From the NCBI GenBank assembly GCA_019636555.1, contig JAHBXH010000001.1, forward strand, positions 744,001 through 808,000: DNA of 64,000 nucleotides. Direction: 5' to 3'. Position numbers and translations under genes: made by a program. The notes beneath the pieces are model-generated. The model searched no databases. It saw only the letters and a program-made list of their open reading frames with translations, and was not told the origin of the DNA. Source of the DNA: Phycisphaeraceae bacterium (GTDB taxonomy: Bacteria > Planctomycetota > Phycisphaerae > Phycisphaerales > UBA1924). Below, in pieces: positions 7,530-16,224 of the stretch; positions within the stretch are counted from its first letter, which is position 1; every line of letters starts with the position of its first letter.

Positions 7530-8603
7530 TCAGACGCCCACCGTTGCGCGCGCCGCCGTTCGTCCCGTCACGCATTGCTCGATCGCCTGCGCCGCCTGCT
7601 CGATCATCGGCGCCTTGACATCCAGGTGCGTCACGCAACGGATGCGGCGCGGGCCGGTCGCGAGCATCAGCACGTTCTGGGCTTTCAGTTTGTCCGAGAG
7701 CTGCTGCGCCGTCAGCGGCACATCCTGGGCGATGTCGAAGTACAGGATGTTCGTTTCGACCGGCGCGAGCGCGATCGAGAGCCCGGGGATGCTCGCGATC
7801 AGTTCCGCCAGTTTCTTCGCGTTGGCATGGTCTTCGGCGAGCCGCTGCACGTGATTGTCCATCGCGTAGAGCGCCGCCGCGGCAAGGATTCCGACCTGCC
7901 TTGTCATGCCGCCGAACATCTTCTTGAAGCGCTGCACGCGCAGGATGGTTTCCGCATCACCCGCGACCGCCGAGCCGACCGGCGCGCCGAGGCCCTTGGA
8001 AAAACAGCACGAGATCGTGTCGAAATGCTTCGCGTATTCCTTCATCGCGACGCCGCTGGCGACGCTCGCGTTCCAGAGTCGAGCGCCATCGAGGTGCAGC
8101 CGCAGCTTGTGCTTGCGTGCCTCGGCGGTGACGCGCTGGATCTGCTCGAGGGGCCAGACCGTGCCGCCGCCTCGGTTGTGGGTGTTCTCGACGGTGAGCA
8201 GACGCGAGTGGGGGAAGTGATACGCATCCTGGCGCACCAGGGGCGTGACATCCGCGACATCGAAGAGCCCGCGCGGATTGACGATCGTGCGGATCATGCA
8301 GCCCGAGAGTGCCGCGGGGGCGCCGGTTTCGTAGTGGATGATGTGCGAACCTTCGGAGCAGATGATCTCGTCGCCCGGTTCGGTGTGGGCGCGGATGGCG
8401 GTCTGATTCGCCATCGTGCCGGTGGGGACGAAGCACGCGGCGGACTTGCCCAGGTGTGCCGCGAATTTCTCTTCGAGCTTTCGCACGGTCGGATCGTCGC
8501 CGAGCACCTCGTCGCCCACTTCGGCGTTCGCGATGACCTTGCGCATCTCGGGGGTGGGGCGTGTAACCGTGTCGGACCGGAGATCGATGAGCTGCTGTGC
8601 CAT
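7530..8603 (-). CDS. ltaE: Low-specificity L-threonine aldolase
   Basis: A PLP enzyme of fold type I that splits L-threonine or L-allo-threonine to glycine and acetaldehyde. The 357-residue length is usual. Visible motifs: IDLRSDTVTRPTPEM at the start, DDPTV and TGTMANQ for substrate and phosphate binding, NTHN near 140, HLDGARLWNA (Asp172 contacts the pyridine ring) and CFSKGLGAPVG with the Schiff-base Lys203. It converges with the cassette before it. The start is ATG 8603; no Shine-Dalgarno, but TACCAT ends six bases upstream, so the mRNA may be leaderless. glyA, which also handles glycine, is at 24711 in this window but not linked. Confidence 0.9.
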   Translation of the reverse strand: MAQQLIDLRSDTVTRPTPEMRKVIANAEVGDEVLGDDPTVRKLEEKFAAHLGKSAACFVPTGTMANQTAIRAHTEPGDEIICSEGSHIIHYETGAPAALSGCMIRTIVNPRGLFDVADVTPLVRQDAYHFPHSRLLTVENTHNRGGGTVWPLEQIQRVTAEARKHKLRLHLDGARLWNASVASGVAMKEYAKHFDTISCCFSKGLGAPVGSAVAGDAETILRVQRFKKMFGGMTRQVGILAAAALYAMDNHVQRLAEDHANAKKLAELIASIPGLSIALAPVETNILYFDIAQDVPLTAQQLSDKLKAQNVLMLATGPRRIRCVTHLDVKAPMIEQAAQAIEQCVTGRTAARATVGV

Positions 8604-8609
8604 GGGCTG

Positions 8610-8615
8610 ATGGTA
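8610..8615 (-). promoter_or_regulatory. -10-like element for leaderless ltaE
   Basis: TACCAT then CAGCCC then the ATG at 8603. The expected -35 position falls on the palindrome at 8622-8636. Confidence 0.4.
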
Positions 8616-8621
8616 AACACG

Positions 8622-8662
8622 CTGCCAATCAGGCAGTTTTTGGATTTCTGCCAAAGTGGCAA
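8622..8662 (+). promoter_or_regulatory. Two similar palindromes upstream of the hsp20 sigma-54 promoter
   Basis: CTGCCAATCAGGCAG (8622-8636) and CTGCCAAAGTGGCAA (8648-8662), 26 bases apart, share CTGCCAA....GGCA and dyad symmetry. They lie roughly 85-125 bases before the -24 element, the usual place for sites bound by a sigma-54 activator (enhancer-binding protein). The first also overlaps the probable ltaE promoter. Confidence 0.6.
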
Positions 8663-8744
8663 TCGATGTCGGGCCTCCTGCAAGATTGAACGAGCCGGGT
8701 GGCTGGAGGAACCCGCCGCGCGGCATTTCCGCCGAGCCCGGACA

Positions 8745-8761
8745 CTGGCACGCCGGTTGCC
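8745..8761 (+). promoter_or_regulatory. Sigma-54 (RpoN) promoter of hsp20
   Basis: CTGGCACGCCGGTTGCC matches the -24/-12 consensus TGGCACG-N4-TTGC exactly, with ten bases between the invariant GG (8747-8748) and GC (8759-8760). Transcription would start near 8772 and give a leader of about 48 bases with AAGGAG at 8805-8810. Confidence 0.8.
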
Positions 8762-8819
8762 ATTTGCTTTCCAGAGCGCCATCGGCGTGGGGCCGGGGTG
8801 CTGAAAGGAGACTCAGACT

Positions 8820-9287
8820 ATGAATATTGCATTCCGTCGTCGTCCCAGTGAACTCGCCGCCAATTGCTGCGGCCCGTCGTCGAACGCTTCGTTGAGCCCG
8901 CTCGCGCAGATCTTTGCCGATCCGTTTATCGGTGAGGTGCTGGGCGGCGCGTGGAGCACGGCGCCGGCGCCGATGCCGCTCGATGTCACCGAATCCGAGA
9001 GCGCTTTCGTCGTGCGCGCCGACGTCCCCGGTTTCAAGAAGGATCAGATCGCGCTCGACGTCGAGAAGGGCGTGTTGACCGTTCGCGCCGAAGCGGCGGA
9101 GGAGAAAGACGAAAACACCGAACGCTACCACCGCAGGGAGCGTCGCTCGCAGAGCGTGACGCGCCGCATCGCGCTGCCGGAAGGCGTCTCGGAAAACGAC
9201 ATTGCCGCGGATCTTTCGGACGGTGTGCTGACGATCACGCTGCCGAAGGCGCCGCAGGCCCAGGCGCGCAAGATCGCGATCAAGTAG
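8820..9287 (+). CDS. Hsp20-family small heat shock protein
   Basis: A 155-residue ATP-independent chaperone that holds unfolding proteins in the cytoplasm. An alpha-crystallin domain fills about residues 52-150: PLDVTESESAFVVRADVPGF, then KGVLTVRAEA, an Arg-rich loop RYHRRERRSQSVTRRIALPEG and the GVLTITLPKAP end. The C-terminal tail QAQARKIAIK provides the I-x-I oligomerisation motif. ATG 8820 lies nine bases after AAGGAG. The sigma-54 promoter and tandem palindromes upstream indicate activator-dependent control rather than a housekeeping promoter; no CIRCE-type repeat was seen. A terminator follows, so it is monocistronic. Confidence 0.92.
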   Translation: MNIAFRRRPSELAANCCGPSSNASLSPLAQIFADPFIGEVLGGAWSTAPAPMPLDVTESESAFVVRADVPGFKKDQIALDVEKGVLTVRAEAAEEKDENTERYHRRERRSQSVTRRIALPEGVSENDIAADLSDGVLTITLPKAPQAQARKIAIK

Positions 9288-9330
9288 GAAAGCCGTTCCG
9301 GTCCAAGCGGTTCTCCAATTTGCGCAACCA

Positions 9331-9365
9331 AGCGTCCCGGCGGGCACTCGCCGGGACGCTGCTTT
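9331..9365 (+). terminator. Rho-independent terminator of hsp20
   Basis: Twelve-base-pair perfect stem AGCGTCCCGGCG/CGCCGGGACGCT, six-base loop, then GCTTTT. The T run is short. Confidence 0.75.
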
Positions 9366-10733
9366 TCACGCGGAGCGAGCCTTGGCGAGTGTCGCGCGAT
9401 CTCCCATATGTGTGAGCAAACGGCCGAAGCCGGTCGCGCCGATCGCGCTCATGATCGCGCTGACGGCGAGGACGGCGGCGGCGGAAGTCGTCGTTACGCC
9501 GAGGCCGAGAATCGAGAGTCCCGCGCTCACGCCGCCGTTGTAGAGGCCGACCGCGAAGAAGGGTGCGATGAGCCCGCGGATCCCGTTGAGCGTGACGTGC
9601 GAGGCCATGTACTGGCTGGTGTGCGTGGGCGGCGCGAAATCAACGTGGCCCAGGTTCCACGCGAGCGTGCCGCCGCCGTAAGCGACTCCCTGCAAGACTG
9701 CGGTGAGATAAAGGAGTTCGACGCGGTGGAAGAGGACGCCGAGACAGGCGATCGTCGCGGAGCCGACGAACATCCACGTTTGTCTTGCGCGGAAGCGAAC
9801 GACATGGGAGCGATCGAGATAGCGCGCCCAGATGGGGATCGAGAGCGGCATGACGAGCGCCATGATCGAGCTGGTGATCAGGATGCTGCGAAGGTAGCCG
9901 AGGTCAAATTGATCGCGCAGTACGATTGTGAGAATGGGGCCGAGCAGCATGTTGCCGAGGCCGAGCACGAACATCCAGAGCATGAAGCGCGCCCACATCG
10001 GGTCTTTGTGGAGCACGCGCCAGACGACAAGCGGCCCGTGCCACGGTTTCATGATCGGCGCCGAGTCGAGTTCGGCGCGGCGCATTTGCTTCTCGCGGCG
10101 AACACGCTGCTTGCGGGTCGCGAAGAACGCGATGAGACCGACAGATGCAACCGAGATGACCAGCGGCGGGAACCAGCCCGGGTGGACGTTGAGAACGGAT
10201 CCGACGACGACGCCCACGACGCCCGCCATCACGTACTGCATGGTCTGGAAATTGCCGACGGCGGTGGCGCGCATGATCGCCGGGTAGTTCGATCGCCAGA
10301 CGGTTGGGCGGAGTGTGATGATCCCCGACCAGCAGACTCGTGCCAGAATCGCGACCGCAACCATGGCAAAGAGCCCGGTGCTCGAAACCGGTGTCAGCGC
10401 CATGAGCGCGATCAGCAGGATCACGCAGAGCTGGAGCAGATTGATGAGCGGGATCTTCGGGCGTCCGTGGCTCAAGCCCGACCAGAAGAAACTGAGAATG
10501 TTGGCGAGATCGGGCGCAGCAAAGAGCAGAGCGACGTAAAAGTTGAGCGCTTCGGCTTCGACGACGTCCTCGAAGCGGCGCTTGGCGATGTTGGAGATGA
10601 CGCCGCCTTCGACGATGCCGAGCGTGGTCGAGAAGCAGATGACGGTGATGAGTTCGAGCGAATACGACCGGCGTGCAAAGCGCGGAAACGCGACCGGAAG
10701 AAACGAGCGGAAGTAGGAGAGCAGCCAGGCCAT
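9366..10733 (-). CDS. MFS-type membrane transporter
   Basis: A 455-residue inner-membrane protein with 10-12 predicted helices. Hydrophobic runs include LITVICFSTTLGIVEGGVI, LLQLCVILLIALMAL, FVLGLGNMLLGPILTIVL and two pairs near the C-terminus; a basic loop (RKQRVRREKQMRRAELD, about 210-225) separates two halves in the manner of the major facilitator superfamily. The strand of charged residues between helices 2 and 3 is degenerate, so the substrate cannot be guessed. The start ATG 10733 has GGAACG close upstream. It stands alone between the hsp20 terminator and a divergent methyltransferase gene. Confidence 0.75.
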   Translation of the reverse strand: MAWLLSYFRSFLPVAFPRFARRSYSLELITVICFSTTLGIVEGGVISNIAKRRFEDVVEAEALNFYVALLFAAPDLANILSFFWSGLSHGRPKIPLINLLQLCVILLIALMALTPVSSTGLFAMVAVAILARVCWSGIITLRPTVWRSNYPAIMRATAVGNFQTMQYVMAGVVGVVVGSVLNVHPGWFPPLVISVASVGLIAFFATRKQRVRREKQMRRAELDSAPIMKPWHGPLVVWRVLHKDPMWARFMLWMFVLGLGNMLLGPILTIVLRDQFDLGYLRSILITSSIMALVMPLSIPIWARYLDRSHVVRFRARQTWMFVGSATIACLGVLFHRVELLYLTAVLQGVAYGGGTLAWNLGHVDFAPPTHTSQYMASHVTLNGIRGLIAPFFAVGLYNGGVSAGLSILGLGVTTTSAAAVLAVSAIMSAIGATGFGRLLTHMGDRATLAKARSA

Positions 10734-10849
10734 GCGTTCCGTGCGGCCGAAGAAACAGGTCGTCCGTGAGCGGTGATGCTAGCCGGCTGTTGAATCGGAC
10801 CGTTCGGCAGCGGCGCTCATTTCGGGGCCGAGTTCGGTCGAAAACGACC

Positions 10850-10855
10850 TATTCT
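10850..10855 (+). promoter_or_regulatory. -10-like element for a leaderless methyltransferase mRNA
   Basis: TATTCT, then TGACC, then ATG 10861. Five bases between hexamer and start codon. Confidence 0.45.
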
Positions 10856-10860
10856 TGACC

Positions 10861-11727
10861 ATGCCCACCGCCACTCCATCCCAGCCGCCTTCGTCCCGCG
10901 AGCAGCCGTACGTCCTGGGCACGGGGAACGACGAGGCGTTCCGGCTCGGTCTTCAGCACCGGCTGTGGAGCAACTCGGCATTCGACCTTTGGCTCCGCGC
11001 CGGCCTGCAGCCGGGGATGCGGGTTCTTGACCTTGGTTGCGGCCCCGGCCACGCCTCGCTCGACATCGCGCAGATCGTGGGCGCGCAGGGGAGAGTTGTC
11101 GGCGTCGATGAATCCGCGGCATTCCTCAAGCAGCTCGGACAGGAATCCGAGGCGCGTCGGCTCCACAACATCGATCGCGTGCTGGGAGATGCGCAGAAGC
11201 TCGATCATTGTCTGCCTTCGCCCGCGACCGACGACTACTTCGACATGGCCTACACGCGCTGGGTCTTCTGCTTCGTCGCCAGTCCCGACGAGATGGTGAA
11301 GGGCGTCAGGCGTGTGCTGCGGACCGGCGGCAAACTTCTGGTGCAGGATTACTTCAACTACGAATTCGGCATCACGCTGGCGCCGCGGCGCGAGGCGTTC
11401 TCACGGGCGATCAAGGCTGTGGGGCAATCGTGGCGTGCACGGGGCGGCAACCCGGACATCATGGGAGAACTGCCGCGGCTTTTGAAGCGCCACGGCTTTG
11501 AGATCGAGCACATGGACGTGAAGCAACGCATCGCGCGTCCGAATACGAGCATGTGGCACTGGCCGTGGACATTCTTCAATTCGTTCCTGCCCAAACTCGT
11601 CGAATCGGGTTTCCTTTCGCAGGCGGATTGCGACGCGGCTCTGAAAGAGATGGCCGCAGCGGTGAACGACGACGGCGCGTTCATGCTGCTGCCGCCGGTC
11701 TTCGAGTTGATCGCGGTCAAGGCATAA
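10861..11727 (+). CDS. SAM-dependent class I methyltransferase
   Basis: A 288-residue soluble protein with a Rossmann-type methyltransferase domain. Motif I is MRVLDLGCGPGHASLDIA (about residues 57-74), followed by VVGVDESAAFL for the acidic residue that holds the ribose, DNIDRVLGDAQKL-like motif II and the MVKGVRRVLRTGGKLLVQDYFN block. The substrate is not evident; the overall pattern is that of ubiquinone/menaquinone-type or small-molecule methyltransferases. The start ATG 10861 is preceded by TATTCT at leaderless distance; an in-frame TTG two codons earlier is less likely. Confidence 0.82.
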   Translation: MPTATPSQPPSSREQPYVLGTGNDEAFRLGLQHRLWSNSAFDLWLRAGLQPGMRVLDLGCGPGHASLDIAQIVGAQGRVVGVDESAAFLKQLGQESEARRLHNIDRVLGDAQKLDHCLPSPATDDYFDMAYTRWVFCFVASPDEMVKGVRRVLRTGGKLLVQDYFNYEFGITLAPRREAFSRAIKAVGQSWRARGGNPDIMGELPRLLKRHGFEIEHMDVKQRIARPNTSMWHWPWTFFNSFLPKLVESGFLSQADCDAALKEMAAAVNDDGAFMLLPPVFELIAVKA

Positions 11728-11757
11728 AAAAACACCCCCGGCTGTGCGGGCCGGGGA
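11725..11757 (-). terminator. Rho-independent terminator of the dockerin protein gene
   Basis: On the minus strand a CCCCGGC/GCCGGGG stem with seven-base loop is followed by TG and seven T. It overlaps the stop codon of the convergent methyltransferase gene. Confidence 0.8.
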
Positions 11758-11821
11758 TGCACAAAGAACGTATTTTCGAATTGTGGTTCTCTCTCCCCGG
11801 CCCCGGGGAGACGTCTCAGGC

Positions 11822-14611
11822 TCAGGGGCAGAGCAGCTCGTTGTACGCGCCGGCGAAGATCACGAAGTCCGAGTCTTCAACGATGCCGTCATCATTGAGA
11901 TCGGCCATGCACAGGCCGGGCAGCGCCGGGCACTCGAGGGCGTTGTAAGCGTTCGCGAAGATCACGAAGTCGCTGTCGTCGACCAAACCGTCGTTGTTGA
12001 GGTCCGAAGCGCAGGAGCGGTTGGCCATGAGGATGTGGTAGTCCTCGTCGAAGACCTTGCCGTTGCCGCTGACATCGCCCTTGGCCCATCCGGCGGGAGA
12101 AGCGAGCGAGCCGGTGTTGTAGTTGGCGGCCCAGGTATTGAAGTCGTTGATATCGGTGCGGCGATCGAGGTTCACATCGCCGTAGCTGGTCTGGAGCGCG
12201 CTGAGCACGACGTAGTCCACATCGGACTGATTGACGATAAGGTCGCCGTTCATGTCGGCCGACAGGTCAAAGTTTGCGGCCTTGACCAGATCGGTCCAGT
12301 TTGCTGTGCCGCTGAACGCCGGGTTGTTGAACTGCTGGTAGACGTAATCGATGTCCTTGGCGTCGATCACGCCGTCGGCGCCGACCGGGGCCCATCCGCG
12401 GGCGATGCCGCCCGATCCGGCAACGTCCGCGCGGGAGGCGCCGCCCGTGTATGCCGCGCCGCCCGAAGCGGTCGCGAGCGTGGTATTGAAGAAGTTGATC
12501 CCGGCGCAGGTCGGGCAGTTCGCATTCGCCTGCATGTCAACTTCTTCAAAGGCGACCTTGCGGTTGAGCACGCCGCCCTGGATGAGCAAGCCGTCTGCAA
12601 AGTAGCGGACGTCGGCCTTGGTGAAGCTGCCGTCACAGTCGAAATCGCCGAGGATTTCGATCACCGCGTCGGTGGCCGGTGCGCCGGCGAGGGGGCCGGA
12701 GCCGGCGGGAGCGGACCACGCGGGTCCGCCGGCGCGTTGGTTGTAGGCCTTGATCATTTCTCCGATGTCCGCCAGGTCGCGGATGCCGTTGCCGCTGAAG
12801 TCGCCGGCGATTTTGTTGCGGGTGGTCAGGTTCGAGTTGTAGTTCACGATTGCGCCGCCCTGGCTGATGTAGTTGTTGCCGTTGGCGACGCCGTCGCTGT
12901 ACACGACGCCCGTCTTGCGGGTCGGGACGCGGCCGTTGGTGGTGGTGTTGAACGAGTAGTAGACCGAAGCGCCGAGGACGTTGGTGTCGCGGAGGTAATT
13001 CTGCAGCGGCTGGCTGAACGCCGGCGTCGGAGCCAAGCTGGTCGGCGCCTGCGGGTCGTGCGCATTGTCGAGGCCCTCGTTGAGAACGAAGTTGAACGCG
13101 AGCACTTCGCCGGGCATGAAGTCCGAATCCGGACCGCCCGGGACAGCAACAAATTCAGCGACGCTCTGGCGGATGTTGTTGAGATATGCCGCAGCGTTGG
13201 GGTTGGTCATCTTGGGCAGAATCGCGCCCGTGCCGCCGTCGGCGATCGACTCGGCGAGCGGAGTGCCGCGGCTGATGAACTGGGCGGGCCCGCCGATCAC
13301 GAATCCATCGGCAGAGTTGTCGAGGATGGCGTCGATGTTGGCGCGGCTGTACGCGGTGCCGCCGTAGACATCGTTCTGAACCGCGAGCAGTTCGAAGATG
13401 CCGTTGGCCAGCCACCCCTGCTGCGAGGCTGCGCCGCGCTCGGGACCGACATAGCCGACGCCGAGACGGGTGTTCGTCACCGTTGATTCAACTTGGCCAT
13501 TGCCACCCTTGTTGTTGGAGCGGTAGAGCGTGCCGAGGATCTGCTCGTCCGCGGCGTTGGACTGTGTGCCGCCGTTGCCGCCAACGTTGTCACCAACGGT
13601 TTGTGAGGGATCGATACCGATCGTGTTCGAGAAGCCGTTGCGGGTTCCCGATCCGATGTCGCGGGTAATAGCGATGAGATTCTCGCCGTTGGGCATGCGG
13701 CCTGTCACGAAAAGATGCTGAACCTGGCTCATCTTCATCTGCTGATAGCCGGTGCCGATGTTGGTCACGGGCGAAATCGGGGCGAATGCCAGAGGCTGAT
13801 CGAAGAGCACGTTCGTCGCGTTCACCGGCGGCGGGTTGTTCGGGTCATAAAAGACCGCGCCGGCGAGTGTGGTGAGATTGCTGGCGAAGGCGGCACCGAC
13901 CGAGGTGCCCTGCGGGTTGACCGAGGGTCGCATGTTCGCGCCGTAGCCGGCAGTTCCGGGAAGTGCGTAGGGGCTCGGCGTGCCTGGAATCTGCTGAGCC
14001 CACCGACCATGAACGTCGCTCGGGGCGATGTCGATGCGGACGCCCAGTCCCGAGGAGACCGTGTCGGGCGCTGCCCACACCGCAATAAAGTTGTTCGGAT
14101 CAGAAACGACAGGGAAGCCGCGCGGGTTGCCGGCGTTGCCGTACTGGCCACCGGTGAACGCCGTTCCGTTCCAATAGCGGAAGCTGTTGTAATACTGGAA
14201 AGATGCGTTGGCGGCGCTCAGGCCGGTGTACGGAGAACCGGTCGAGGGGAGGAGCGATGCGCCCGTTTGTGAGAAGACCGACATCGTCGGGAAACCGGCG
14301 TTGACCAGTTCGTTGATGCCGCGGATCGATCCGACGCCCGAATACTGGACCGCCCAGATCTGGCTGGCCGGGAAGGGAGTGACGTTGCTGCCAGCCGCGG
14401 TCGGGGCGAGCTGCTGAATGCCGTTCGCGAACTTTCCGGCGGTGCCGTTCTTGTCCACGTCGATGTAGTCGTTAGTCGAGCCGCGCGACTTCACGAAGTT
14501 CTCGAGCAGGGTCGCACCGCTGATGGTGACGATCTTCGGCTGCGCGAGCGCGACGGCTTGCACAGTCGTGGCGAGGCCGCACGCCGATACGAGCAACAGA
14601 TTCTTCTTCAT
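11822..14611 (-). CDS. Secreted protein with PstS-like region and many dockerin-type loops
   Basis: A 929-residue exported protein. The signal peptide is residues 1-23 (ending ALA). Residues 25-560 resemble periplasmic phosphate-binding (PstS/PBP-like) proteins: ISGATLLENFV near the start and TRDIGSGTRNGF around 317-328, the phosphate-loop-like motif. From about 630 to the end come some eight EF-hand-like loops (for example GDFSGNGIRDLADI, GADGVIDAKDIDYV, GDVNLDRRTDINDF); the last two are the classic Cys-bounded pair CASDLNNDGLVDDSDF and CMADLNDDGIVEDSDF. NCBI names such ends GC-type dockerin. The leader has AGAGAGAGG before the ATG. It probably binds calcium outside the cytoplasm; phosphate binding is inference. 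No cohesin or transporter genes are nearby. Confidence 0.82.
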   Translation of the reverse strand: MKKNLLLVSACGLATTVQAVALAQPKIVTISGATLLENFVKSRGSTNDYIDVDKNGTAGKFANGIQQLAPTAAGSNVTPFPASQIWAVQYSGVGSIRGINELVNAGFPTMSVFSQTGASLLPSTGSPYTGLSAANASFQYYNSFRYWNGTAFTGGQYGNAGNPRGFPVVSDPNNFIAVWAAPDTVSSGLGVRIDIAPSDVHGRWAQQIPGTPSPYALPGTAGYGANMRPSVNPQGTSVGAAFASNLTTLAGAVFYDPNNPPPVNATNVLFDQPLAFAPISPVTNIGTGYQQMKMSQVQHLFVTGRMPNGENLIAITRDIGSGTRNGFSNTIGIDPSQTVGDNVGGNGGTQSNAADEQILGTLYRSNNKGGNGQVESTVTNTRLGVGYVGPERGAASQQGWLANGIFELLAVQNDVYGGTAYSRANIDAILDNSADGFVIGGPAQFISRGTPLAESIADGGTGAILPKMTNPNAAAYLNNIRQSVAEFVAVPGGPDSDFMPGEVLAFNFVLNEGLDNAHDPQAPTSLAPTPAFSQPLQNYLRDTNVLGASVYYSFNTTTNGRVPTRKTGVVYSDGVANGNNYISQGGAIVNYNSNLTTRNKIAGDFSGNGIRDLADIGEMIKAYNQRAGGPAWSAPAGSGPLAGAPATDAVIEILGDFDCDGSFTKADVRYFADGLLIQGGVLNRKVAFEEVDMQANANCPTCAGINFFNTTLATASGGAAYTGGASRADVAGSGGIARGWAPVGADGVIDAKDIDYVYQQFNNPAFSGTANWTDLVKAANFDLSADMNGDLIVNQSDVDYVVLSALQTSYGDVNLDRRTDINDFNTWAANYNTGSLASPAGWAKGDVSGNGKVFDEDYHILMANRSCASDLNNDGLVDDSDFVIFANAYNALECPALPGLCMADLNDDGIVEDSDFVIFAGAYNELLCP

Positions 14612-14767
14612 GATTCAACCTCTCTCTTGCTGGATTGGGAGCGGCGGCTCCCATTGAGCGAACGGCCACGCGGCCGATCGTGTGTTCGACGGCTTCGAGC
14701 GCCCGATCCCTGGGCTTGAGTACCGTGAATCCGCGCCAGAAACGTGTGTTCCGGGCGCGAGGGTTTA

Positions 14768-15865
14768 TCAGTGCTTTTCGTCGTCCGCAGGGTCGTAGAC
14801 GGTGTTGTCGCCCGAGAGGCTGTAGTAGCGATTGCCCCAGAGGCGCTTCGAGATCGTGTCGATCACGGTCATTCGGTCGGCGTGTCCATCAAAGAACACG
14901 AAGTTTGCAGAGCCGATGGACGCGTCTCCGCCCGGATGATGGCGCCCGACGACGTTGAGTGTCGTCTTGGAATTGGTCATGTCGCCGGCGCCGAGGTCTT
15001 TCTTCAGTTTGATGTCGGTAGTCGCTTTGTCGGAAACGTCGGGATACTCGTATCGCTTCGACTTTGCCGCGGGAACTGTGTAGTCCTCGTTCGGATCACC
15101 GGTTCCGAAGCGCACTCGGAACGGCGTGAAAGGTCGGTGTGACTTGGACTTGAAGCCGTCCGAGCCGCCCTCGTAGCCCTTTTCGTCGCCGATGGTCGCC
15201 CATCCGTTGTTGATGCTGTACGCGTAGTCCGCAGCGAGAATGACCCTGCCCGGGCCGCCACGGTCTCCATCGACTGCGGAAGGGCCGACGAGCACGTTGT
15301 TTCGCGACCCTTTCTCTTCGTAAAACTTGTTGCGAGGAATCACGGCGCCGTTCGCGCCATACGCCATCCGTCGCGCCTGACGGTCGGTGATATTCGCCGT
15401 GGCGGGATCGACGAACTGATTCGGATCGCGGTCTTCGGTCAGCGGGCCGGGGTTCGTGCGCGGAGCGCCTCTTCCGAACGCCGACGGGCACTCGAACGCG
15501 TTCTGCGGCACCTGTCCGCTGTTGAAGAGCGCGAACGACCAGTGCAAATAGCCGAACTGCGGGTCGGTCCCTTTCTGATCCGCGATCTTCCACGACTGCC
15601 CGGTCTCCGTGTCCGGGTAGACGTACGAAGCCGGATACCACTTATTGTCCACTGTGTAGGACGTGACCGCGATCGCGATTTGCCGAGTGTTGTTGAGGCA
15701 GACCGTCGACCGGGCGGCATTCCGGGCTGCCCCAAGCGACGGAAGCAGAATCCCGATCAAGAGCGCGATGACCGCGATCACCACCAGGAGTTCGATCAGC
15801 GTAAACGCACGCGGAGAAGACGAGTTTTCTGCGATTTCCTGCCGTCGCGCGTTCCGGTCCGACAT
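14768..15865 (-). CDS. Prepilin-type (type II pseudopilin-like) protein, DUF1559-like
   Basis: A 365-residue protein with a type IV prepilin leader: positively charged first 18 residues, then [20 protein letters not shown], with the peptidase site before the Phe and the essential Glu at +5. The C-terminal part shows the H-X9-DG style ending typical of the large planctomycete DUF1559-like families ([21 protein letters not shown]). Such proteins are thought to be pseudopilins of a type II secretion-like machine or surface proteins. ATG 15865 was chosen because AAAGGGGAAGCAGG precedes it and the leader then has normal length; the frame is open 34 codons further. The dockerin gene lies 156 bases downstream on the same strand. 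Confidence 0.85.
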   Translation of the reverse strand: MSDRNARRQEIAENSSSPRAFTLIELLVVIAVIALLIGILLPSLGAARNAARSTVCLNNTRQIAIAVTSYTVDNKWYPASYVYPDTETGQSWKIADQKGTDPQFGYLHWSFALFNSGQVPQNAFECPSAFGRGAPRTNPGPLTEDRDPNQFVDPATANITDRQARRMAYGANGAVIPRNKFYEEKGSRNNVLVGPSAVDGDRGGPGRVILAADYAYSINNGWATIGDEKGYEGGSDGFKSKSHRPFTPFRVRFGTGDPNEDYTVPAAKSKRYEYPDVSDKATTDIKLKKDLGAGDMTNSKTTLNVVGRHHPGGDASIGSANFVFFDGHADRMTVIDTISKRLWGNRYYSLSGDNTVYDPADDEKH

Positions 15866-16224
15866 CCTGCTTCCCCTTTGAAGAAAGTTTCGCGCTCGAA
15901 CAGCCGCGCGTGGTGAGTGAACCGCAGCGTAGTGATCGCAGGAGAGAGTGTGTTCGACCGATGGCACAAGTCTGTGACAAGACTATGTGAAGGAGAATAT
16001 TCAGTTTGTGCAAAGATGCGACGTGACGCAGAGCCCGTGTTCGCGAAGAGAGAGCTCGCAAGTCGTGTATTGACCGCGAAGAGCGACGGAGTGTCGCCAG
16101 AATCTGCCTGATTCTTCATTGATCAGATTCGATTTAATTTGAGTGAACAGTTCGCGCGCCCGCGTCGGCCGACTTCGCCAAATCCTCACGCTATCTTGAC
16201 CCGGCGAAAACTCAACGCCGCGGC
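15866..16224. other. Intergenic region upstream of the prepilin-like gene
   Basis: Probable promoter for the minus-strand prepilin-like gene: TACGCT on the minus strand (15931 to 15926) would start an mRNA about 55 bases before the ATG. A small dyad AGTCT-GTGACA-AGACT (15969-15984) is near. No gene seen. Confidence 0.35.

Noticed and set aside
9408..10769. A 453-codon open frame antisense to the MFS transporter gene
   Set aside because: The product is extremely rich in Arg, Asp and Glu; the minus strand gives clear membrane helices.
11744..13486. A 580-codon open frame on the plus strand, antisense to the dockerin/PstS-like gene
   Set aside because: It exists because of the codon bias of the real gene; translation is Val/Gly/Arg-rich low complexity without motifs, while the minus strand has signal peptide and dockerin loops.
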